Assembly (NCBI RefSeq): GCF_001434705.1
Contig: NZ_AZDJ01000003.1
Location: 62,001 to 126,000, forward strand
Source: Lacticaseibacillus nasuensis JCM 17158
Lineage (GTDB): Bacteria > Bacillota > Bacilli > Lactobacillales > Lactobacillaceae
DNA: 64,000 nucleotides
Reading direction: 5' to 3'
In this document: piece after piece, positions 58,422-64,000 of the stretch
How positions within the stretch are numbered: the stretch's first letter is position 1
Layout: each line of letters opens with the position of its first letter
Made by a program: the position numbers and the translations under genes
Notes under the pieces: model-generated
What the model saw: the letters and a program-made list of their open reading frames with translations, nothing else
Told to the model about the DNA's origin: nothing
The model's database searches: none

Positions 58422-60305
58422 ATGAAATTTCAGCGCTGGTTACAAGCACATACCACCGCGATCACCATCGCAAGCGCGCTGCTGATTGCCGTGGGGTATC
58501 TGGGCAAATGGCTCGGCAGCACCTGGGGGTATGCGGTGCCGTTGATGGTCGCCTCCATCATCGCCGCCGTGCCGATTGCCATTCACGCGTATCAGGCCCT
58601 GCGCGTCAAGGTGATTTCGATTGAACTGTTGGTGACCATCGCCGTCATCGGGGCCTTTGCCATCGGTGAGTATAACGAGTCGGCGATCGTGACCTTCCTA
58701 TTCTTATTCGGGAACTTCCTTGAACAAAAAACGCTCGCCAAGACCCGTGCGTCCATCAAGTCCCTCACCGCCTTGGCGCCCACTACCGCGGCGGTGTTGC
58801 AGCCGGATGGGTCAACTGCAGACGTGGATATCGATGACGTTGAAGTCGGGGACGTCGTGGTGGTGCGGCCAGGCGATGCGATTCCTGTCGATGGCGTCGT
58901 GGCCACTGGCACTGGCTACGCCGACGAAGCCGCCATTACCGGCGAGTCCCGCGCTGTCAGCAAGGAAGCCGATACCCCGGTGTACTCCGGGACCATTTTA
59001 AGCGACGGCTACCTGCAGATTCGCGCCACGAAGGTCGGGGATGACACCACGTTTGCCAAAATCGTAGAGCTGGTGGAAGACGCGCAGGATACCAAGTCCC
59101 ACGCCGAGAAGTTCATCGATCGCTTCGCCCAGTACTACACACCGGCGGTACTCGTCATCGCCGCGGTGGTGTTGCTGGCGTCCCGCGACTTGCGGCTGGC
59201 CATCACCGTGCTGGTGCTGGGGTGCCCTGGCGCGTTGGTCATCGGTGCGCCGGTGTCTAACGTGGCCGGCATCGGCAACGGTGCCAAGCGCGGCATCCTC
59301 GTCAAAGGCGGCACCGCGATGGACGGCATGGCCAAGGTCGATACCTTTGTCTTCGATAAAACCGGCACCTTAACGCAAGGCAACACCACCGTGACCGACG
59401 CGGCCTATTACGCCGACGCGGCTGGCGCCCGCCAGTTGGTGGCGGCCCTAGAAGCCACCAGCAATCACCCGCTGGGCTCGGCCTTGGTGGCCTTTGCCGG
59501 CGGCAGCACCAATTTGCCTGTCACCGATAGCCAGGTGATTAAGGGCCAAGGCGTCACCGGCACCATTGCCGGCCAGCACGTTTGCGCCGGGAACCTCAAG
59601 CTGGTGCAGGCCCACGGCGTTGCCTTGACCGTGGCGCAACGAGCCAAACTGGCGGCGATGCAAGCCACCGGGGCCTCGACCGTGATTCTTGCCGTTGATG
59701 GCACGGTCACCGCCTTGTTCGCCATCGCCGATGCGATTCGCCCGGAAGTGCCTGCCGCCTTGCAAGCCTTGAAGGCCAGCGGCGCCAAGGAGCTGGTCAT
59801 GTTAACCGGGGACAATGCGGTGACCGCCAATGCCGTGGCACGTCAGCTTGGCATCGACACCGTTCATGCTGAGTTGCTCCCCGCCGACAAGGTGACCTAT
59901 GTGCGCCAGTTACAGCAGGCCGGCCGCACCGTTGCGTTTGTCGGGGATGGGATCAACGATTCACCATCTTTGGCCACGGCCGACATCGGCATCGCCATGG
60001 GCAGCGGCACGGATGTCGCCATCGATACCAGCGACGTGGTGCTAATGCGCTCGAGTTTTGACGCGCTGGTCCACGCTTACCGCTTGGCGAAGAAAACGGT
60101 ACTGAACACCCGGGAAAACGTCGCGATTGCCATTGCGGTGGTCTTGTTCCTGCTAGTGGGTTTGTTTGCCGGGTTCATCTACATGGCTAGCGGCATGTTT
60201 GTCCACGAAGCCAGCATCCTCGTCGTGATCTTCAACGCGATGCGCCTGATTGGCTTCGGGAAATCGGCAAAACTTGATTTGCGTCAAGTACAAACCACCG
60301 ACTAG
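58422..60305 (+). CDS. Heavy-metal P1B-type ATPase
   Basis: The 627-residue pump has about eight membrane helices, TGESRAVS (actuator domain), DKTGTLTQG with the phosphorylated Asp, the SNHPLGSAL motif of metal ATPases, and GDGINDSP. The channel motif reads CPGALVIGAP; most relatives have CPC, CPS or CPH, so the transported metal is uncertain (Zn, Cd, Fe or Cu). It lacks an N-terminal metal-binding domain; a separate CxxC protein is encoded next. The end of the coding region contains the operator for that gene. AAGGGGAACGG precedes the ATG. Confidence 0.92.
   Translation: MKFQRWLQAHTTAITIASALLIAVGYLGKWLGSTWGYAVPLMVASIIAAVPIAIHAYQALRVKVISIELLVTIAVIGAFAIGEYNESAIVTFLFLFGNFLEQKTLAKTRASIKSLTALAPTTAAVLQPDGSTADVDIDDVEVGDVVVVRPGDAIPVDGVVATGTGYADEAAITGESRAVSKEADTPVYSGTILSDGYLQIRATKVGDDTTFAKIVELVEDAQDTKSHAEKFIDRFAQYYTPAVLVIAAVVLLASRDLRLAITVLVLGCPGALVIGAPVSNVAGIGNGAKRGILVKGGTAMDGMAKVDTFVFDKTGTLTQGNTTVTDAAYYADAAGARQLVAALEATSNHPLGSALVAFAGGSTNLPVTDSQVIKGQGVTGTIAGQHVCAGNLKLVQAHGVALTVAQRAKLAAMQATGASTVILAVDGTVTALFAIADAIRPEVPAALQALKASGAKELVMLTGDNAVTANAVARQLGIDTVHAELLPADKVTYVRQLQQAGRTVAFVGDGINDSPSLATADIGIAMGSGTDVAIDTSDVVLMRSSFDALVHAYRLAKKTVLNTRENVAIAIAVVLFLLVGLFAGFIYMASGMFVHEASILVVIFNAMRLIGFGKSAKLDLRQVQTTD
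60269..60289. promoter_or_regulatory. FNR/FLP-like operator, copy 2 (inside the ATPase gene, before the chaperone)
   Basis: The 21-bp sequence is identical to that at 58344 and encodes part of the ATPase C terminus (KLDLRQV). A TAAACT -10 (60310-60315) starts 37 bases after the palindrome's first base, the same spacing as copy 1. It should drive the chaperone-dps genes separately. Confidence 0.75.
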
Positions 60306-60346
60306 CCCGTAAACTGAACTTGTAATCAAAACAAATGGAGGGATTC

Positions 60347-60580
60347 ATGATGAATAAAAAAATTACCATGCAACTCGATGCGCTGACTTGCCCGTCATGC
60401 TTGACGAAAATCGAAACCGCGGTGAAGCATACCGCCGGCGTCGGTGACGTCAAGGTCTTGTTCAACGCGGCCAAGGTGAAGGCCGAGTTCGATGACCAGC
60501 AGGTGTCCGCGGAAGACTTAAGCACCGTGGTCAGCAAGCTGGGCTATGAGGTCCAAGGCGTTAAAGTGAAGGAGCTATAG
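60347..60580 (+). CDS. Heavy-metal-associated domain protein (metallochaperone)
   Basis: The 77-residue protein is a single HMA domain with the metal-binding motif LTCPSCLTKIE near residue 17 and a beta-alpha-beta-beta-alpha-beta pattern (VKVLFNAAKVKAEF). Such proteins bind one metal ion between the two cysteines and pass it to P1B ATPases. GGAGG is five bases from ATG 60347 and eight from ATG 60350; either start is possible. The gene follows the ATPase and precedes dps by nine bases. Confidence 0.9.
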   Translation: MMNKKITMQLDALTCPSCLTKIETAVKHTAGVGDVKVLFNAAKVKAEFDDQQVSAEDLSTVVSKLGYEVQGVKVKEL

Positions 60581-60589
60581 GAGGCCAAC

Positions 60590-61141
60590 ATGAACGAAGC
60601 AGAAATCGAAGCCAAGTACCAAGCAGAGGTCGCTAAGGCCGATGCCGACCACCACAAGCCAACCGCCGGGGCGATGACCGGCCACATCGTTGCTAACCTC
60701 GCCGTGCTCGACGTGAAGTTCCACCAGGCGTTGTGGTTCATCCACGGCCCGCAGGCATACGCGTTACGCGCCGCCTACCAGGAACTGATTGCCGACACTC
60801 GCCAACAATACGACGCGTTAGGCGCGCTGCTGTTGGATGAAAACGAGCTGCCGCCAGCCACCACCGCCGAGTATCAGGCCTATGCCAAGATCGCCGAGGA
60901 GCCCCGGCTGAAATACGCCGATGCCAGCGCCGTCGTCGACGCTTCGGCTCACGACCTCACCATGGCGAACCTGTTCATCGACCGGGCCATCATCCTGGCC
61001 GGCAAGGAGAATCGGCCGGCGTTGGCCAGCTTCCTAACCGCCATGCGCGGCACCAACAATCGGCACATTCGCGAACTCCAAAGCTTCCTGGGCAAAACGG
61101 CCTGGGAGGACTTGGTCGAAGAGGATGACGACGAAGATTAA
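60590..61141 (+). CDS. Dps-like ferritin family protein
   Basis: The 183-residue protein has the four-helix ferritin-like arrangement of Dps proteins, with HIVANLAVLDVKFHQALWFIHG near residue 32 containing His and Asp of the ferroxidase site at the subunit interface (only key residues of this segment matter). The tail is acidic. Dps oxidises and stores iron and limits peroxide damage. Together with the ATPase and chaperone it suggests a metal/redox stress module. AGGAGG precedes the ATG. Confidence 0.85.
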   Translation: MNEAEIEAKYQAEVAKADADHHKPTAGAMTGHIVANLAVLDVKFHQALWFIHGPQAYALRAAYQELIADTRQQYDALGALLLDENELPPATTAEYQAYAKIAEEPRLKYADASAVVDASAHDLTMANLFIDRAIILAGKENRPALASFLTAMRGTNNRHIRELQSFLGKTAWEDLVEEDDDED

Positions 61142-61148
61142 ACCAAGC

Positions 61149-61183
61149 AAATGGCCACGTCGCTGATGACGTGGCCATTTTTG
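61149..61183 (+). terminator. Terminator of the ATPase-chaperone-dps module
   Basis: AATGGCCACGTC-GCTGAT-GACGTGGCCATT followed by TTT, a perfect 12-bp stem. Confidence 0.85.
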
Positions 61184-61262
61184 CTGGCATTCACTAGGCC
61201 GGCCACGTTTGGCAAGGCCGGCAGAATGATGTTAGGATGAAGCGTGCGTTGATCAGGCAAGT

Positions 61263-61321
61263 CCTTGGGCGAGCGACCGGTATCGACCAACTATTGGCGT
61301 GTGGGTAGCACGCCCAGGAGG
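61263..61321 (+). promoter_or_regulatory. Leader able to mask the MATE gene ribosome binding site
   Basis: CCTTGGGCG (61263) can pair with CGCCCAGG and part of AGGAGG just before the start. Between them lie GGT-ATCG-ACC, CCAA-CTA-TTGG and GCGTG/CACGC hairpins; the last one shares bases with the outer stem, so two folds exclude each other. This resembles a translational riboswitch. Confidence 0.4.
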
Positions 61322-61329
61322 AGTCTGCA

Positions 61330-62664
61330 ATGGATGAATTATTTGCGCATGCGCCAGTTCCTAAGGCTTACATGCACCTGGCGTTACCGGTGGTGTTAGG
61401 GATGGTGGCCAGCATGGTGTACAACCTGGTCGACACGTTTTTCGTCGCGCAAACCGGTAATGCCGACCTGGTCGCCGGCGTCACGTTGGGGGCGCCGTTG
61501 TTTTCGTTCATGTTGGCGCTTGGTGATATCTTCGGACTCGGCGGCTCGGCGCTGCTGTCGCGGCTGCTGGGCAACGGCAAACGCGCGCAGGTGCGCGCGT
61601 TGTCGAGCTTTTGTTTGTACGCGGCAGTGGCCTTATCCTTGGTGATCACGGCGCTGTTGCTGGGTTTCAAGCAGCCGATTTTAACGCTGTTAGGGGCGAC
61701 GGCGGCCACGCGGGCATACGCCGGGGCGTTTTACACCATGCTGGCCGGCGGGGCAACGTTCATCATCGTGTCGCTGGTGCCAGGAAACATCATTCGCACG
61801 GAAGGCCTGGCGAAGCAATCCATGATTGCCACGGTGGCCGGCACCGCGCTGACCATCGTGTTGGACCCGCTGTTTCTGTTTGGTTTTCACTGGGGCGCCG
61901 GCGGGGTCGGCCTGGCCAACGTGCTCGGATACGCCTTGAACACCGGCTTGCTCTTGTGGTTCACGCAGACAAAGGCCCAGTACCTCAGCATCGCCCCGCG
62001 AGTCGCCAAAGCCAGCCCGCACGCGCTCGGGGCAATCCTAGCCATCGGGATTCCGGCTAGCCTGACCAACTTCATGCAAAGCCTGGGCACGATGTTGTTG
62101 AATCAGCGCCTCGCCGCGCACGGAGCCAATGCGGTGGCGGCGATGGGAATCGCCCAAAAAGTGTACATGATCGTGATGTTGATCATGGTCGGGTTTGCGT
62201 TTGGCGCCCAGCCGTTGATTGGCTATAACTTCGGCGCCAAGGCGCGCCAGCGGCTCAACGAGATTCTGCGGTTCGATTTTCGAGTCGAAATCGGTTATGC
62301 CTTAGTCGCCGCCGGGGTCTTGATTCTATTGGCCCCGCAAATCGTCGCGTTGTTCATGAACCAGCCAACCATCGTGGCCATGGGTAGCCTGATGTTGCGG
62401 GCACTGTTGATCACCATGCCGTTCATCGGGGCGATTTTGGTGTTCACGACGGTGTTCCAGTCCGTGGGGCAGTCGCTTGACGCCTTAATCATGGCCATTG
62501 CGCGCCAAGGCGTGATCTTCGCGGTGGTGTTGTGGCTGCTGCCGCAGTGGCTCGGCTTTGCCGGCATCGTCTGGGCGCAGGCGGTGAGTGACTTGCTCAC
62601 CTGTGCGATTGGCTATGGCCTGTATCGCCACAGCAAAACGCTGTGGTGGCAACCAGCAGCGTAA
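61330..62664 (+). CDS. MATE-family efflux transporter
   Basis: The 444-residue protein has 12 predicted helices in two similar halves and typical MATE segments (LPVVLGMVASMVYNLVDTFF in helix 1, QPLIGYNFGAKARQR at the start of the second half loop). It exports cationic drugs or metabolites by Na+ or H+ antiport. AGGAGGAG precedes the ATG behind a potentially regulatory leader. Confidence 0.9.
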   Translation: MDELFAHAPVPKAYMHLALPVVLGMVASMVYNLVDTFFVAQTGNADLVAGVTLGAPLFSFMLALGDIFGLGGSALLSRLLGNGKRAQVRALSSFCLYAAVALSLVITALLLGFKQPILTLLGATAATRAYAGAFYTMLAGGATFIIVSLVPGNIIRTEGLAKQSMIATVAGTALTIVLDPLFLFGFHWGAGGVGLANVLGYALNTGLLLWFTQTKAQYLSIAPRVAKASPHALGAILAIGIPASLTNFMQSLGTMLLNQRLAAHGANAVAAMGIAQKVYMIVMLIMVGFAFGAQPLIGYNFGAKARQRLNEILRFDFRVEIGYALVAAGVLILLAPQIVALFMNQPTIVAMGSLMLRALLITMPFIGAILVFTTVFQSVGQSLDALIMAIARQGVIFAVVLWLLPQWLGFAGIVWAQAVSDLLTCAIGYGLYRHSKTLWWQPAA

Positions 62665-62678
62665 TCGTTGGGGGCCAC

Positions 62679-63419
62679 CTACGCGACGACGGTGAGTTCG
62701 TGCAGGGTGTGACCAGCGGGATCGAGCAGGTGCAGCCAAGAGTTGGTGCTGCCGAAGTACAGGAACAACCCGACTTCGTTGACGCTTTTTAGCGTCACGT
62801 CGGTGGTGAGCCGCCAGTTTGCGTCAATTGCATCGGCGTGTTCGCTGCGGAGCTGTTGGGCAAAGCGCGCGGAAAAACCCAGCGTGCCATCGGCGTTCAA
62901 CGGGGCTTCGGCTTTCAGCTGGGCCCCGGCTTTGATCACCATGGCGCTGCGGCTGACCCAATACACGGTCGCCTGCGTGCCTTGATACGTCGTGGTGAAG
63001 GGCACCGTCGCGATCGCCTTACGCCAACTGTGACGCGGTTTGCCGCCAGCAGGTTTGGCCGGCGCGGTAAGGTCGATCCCTAGTAGCGTCATCAGTGGCG
63101 TCATCGCCGTCCACACCGCCGCGGTGGGTTTGGCGTAGTTGCTTGGCACGCGCTTTAAGTCCGCCGGCACCGCGACCTTACGTTTGCTGGTTTGAATCAG
63201 GCCGGCCAGGTAGCGGGTGAGGTAGATAGCCTCTGTGGTACTGGCCGGAAGCAGATTAATGGTGCGGGTGTAGGAACCGGTCGGCGTGACGTCTAGCGCG
63301 ACCAGCGTACCGGCGTTATCGTATAAGGTGGTGGCGCCGGCGACAGGCGAGGCGGCGACAATGACGGTACCGAAGTCGCCGGTAATGGTTAAGGTGTCGT
63401 GATCAAACGTGGTTGACAT
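62679..63419 (-). CDS. Protein of unknown function (246 aa)
   Basis: The 246-residue protein is soluble and strand-rich, with a strictly basic middle (GGKPRHSWRK near residue 130) and no signal peptide. No family motif is recognised. Start at ATG 63419, set by GGAGG eight bases upstream; the longer frame runs over the parS site. Convergent with the MATE gene, with only 14 bases between stops. Confidence 0.7.
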   Translation of the reverse strand: MSTTFDHDTLTITGDFGTVIVAASPVAGATTLYDNAGTLVALDVTPTGSYTRTINLLPASTTEAIYLTRYLAGLIQTSKRKVAVPADLKRVPSNYAKPTAAVWTAMTPLMTLLGIDLTAPAKPAGGKPRHSWRKAIATVPFTTTYQGTQATVYWVSRSAMVIKAGAQLKAEAPLNADGTLGFSARFAQQLRSEHADAIDANWRLTTDVTLKSVNEVGLFLYFGSTNSWLHLLDPAGHTLHELTVVA

Positions 63420-63453
63420 GAATCTTCCTCCGAACGTGGGTGCGGCGACACGT

Positions 63454-63469
63454 TGTTTCACGTGAAACA
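63454..63469. other. parS centromere site
   Basis: TGTTTCACGTGAAACA is a perfect match to the 16-bp ParB (Spo0J) binding site, extended to an 18-bp palindrome by flanking T and A. It lies about 40 kb from dnaA, where firmicute parS sites cluster. Confidence 0.93.
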
Positions 63470-63576
63470 ATGTGCCGCCGGCAACGATGTGCTTGGTCCA
63501 TCCTAGCAGAGTTTGCGGTGAGAACCAAGCCGGTGATGGTGGTATAGTGAAGGCATCAGATAGGAGGGTGTTTGTG

Positions 63577-64000
63577 ATGGAAACAATGGCAACAATTCGC
63601 AGTCGGCACGCGATTCGGCAGTACACGGGGGCGGCGCCGAGCCCAGCGGCAATGGCTCAAATCGAAACTGCGCTGCAGGCCGCGCCAGTGGCGATGGGCG
63701 CCTATGATCACCTGCACGCAACGATCATTACCGATCCGGCGATACTCAAGGCCATCGACGATACGGCGGCGCGCCAATTCGGGCGCGCCAACATGTTGTA
63801 CGGCGCACCGGTGTTCATCTTACTGTCGGCCAAGCCGGCTCACGAAACGTTAGGCAACGCCGATTACGCAAGTGCCGGCATCGTCGTGCACAACATGGCC
63901 TTGGCCGCCACGGCGGCCGGCGTCGGCTGCTGTTACATCTGGGGAGCGGTGGCCGCATTGAACCAGGAACCGGCCACCGTGGCCAAGCTCAACCTGCCGG
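63577..64000 (+). CDS. Nitroreductase family protein (5' part)
   Basis: The first 141 codons are present; the gene runs off the window. The start METMATIRSRHAIRQYTG carries the RxSxR-type FMN-binding opening, followed by QIETALQAAPVAMGA and later AGIVVHNMALAATAAGVGC, the nitroreductase fold order. Such FMN enzymes reduce nitro compounds or quinones. AGGAGGG precedes the ATG (a GTG one codon earlier is possible). Confidence 0.85.
   Translation, partial: METMATIRSRHAIRQYTGAAPSPAAMAQIETALQAAPVAMGAYDHLHATIITDPAILKAIDDTAARQFGRANMLYGAPVFILLSAKPAHETLGNADYASAGIVVHNMALAATAAGVGCCYIWGAVAALNQEPATVAKLNLP

Overview
The window is a chromosomal segment of a Gram-positive Firmicute, very probably a high-GC member of the Lactobacillaceae (a Lacticaseibacillus-like organism is my inference). 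The evidence is the replication-origin gene order rpmH-rnpA-yidC-jag-mnmE-mnmG on one side and dnaA-dnaN-yaaA-recF-gyrB-gyrA on the other, strong AGGAGG ribosome binding sites, a KxYKxGKxW-type surface adhesin, Mga-like and ROK regulators, and xylose use through an isomerase. Most genes have strongly GC-biased third positions.

Layout. 1-7.7 kb: a small unknown gene, tRNA-Lys(CUU), a divergent PRPP synthase, a tyrosine phosphatase with an alpha/beta hydrolase, nagB with a GntR-type operator, a HAD phosphatase, a LysE-type exporter behind an attenuator-like leader, two small unknown proteins and an iron-ADH-family dehydrogenase. 7.7-15.7 kb: a surface region, with an adhesin-glycosyltransferase-AP2 protein operon transcribed leftward and, divergently, a Mga-like regulator coupled to a secreted MucBP-like protein. 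15.7-32.1 kb: the origin. DnaA boxes lie before dnaA, and the dnaA-dnaN gap holds more boxes followed by a DnaA-trio-like tract and an AT-rich unwinding region. An unfamiliar secreted protein sits between dnaN and yaaA. 32.2-35.0 kb: an XRE-type membrane regulator and a NatAB-like ABC exporter.

35.3-47.1 kb: a xylose/xylo-oligosaccharide locus. It holds the repressor XylR, a binding-protein ABC importer, XylA, XylB, a CE4 deacetylase, a GH3 beta-xylosidase and a GH1 glycosidase. Three XylR-like inverted repeats and one cre site lie in its control regions. Imported short xylosides would be de-acetylated and hydrolysed in the cytoplasm, and the xylose converted to xylulose-5-phosphate. 47.2-49.0 kb: a lower-GC flavin reductase/LysR pair, probably acquired. 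49.2-51.8 kb: MgtC-like protein, then rpsF-ssb-rpsR behind a structured leader, then a small lipoprotein. 52-56.7 kb: a DUF2974-type hydrolase, a racemase homologue lacking one catalytic cysteine, an APC permease and an MFS exporter.

56.8-61.2 kb is the most unusual part. Three 61-bp tandem repeats are followed by about 380 bp that fold into many stable hairpins (a candidate structured RNA) and by an unknown basic protein. A metal-handling module comes next: a P1B ATPase, a CxxC metallochaperone and a Dps protein. An identical 21-bp FNR-like palindrome lies 37 bp before the -10 element of both the ATPase and the chaperone gene; the second copy is inside the 3' end of the ATPase coding sequence. 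61.3-64 kb: a MATE exporter with a leader that can hide its ribosome binding site, an unknown protein, a perfect parS site and the start of a nitroreductase gene cut by the window edge.
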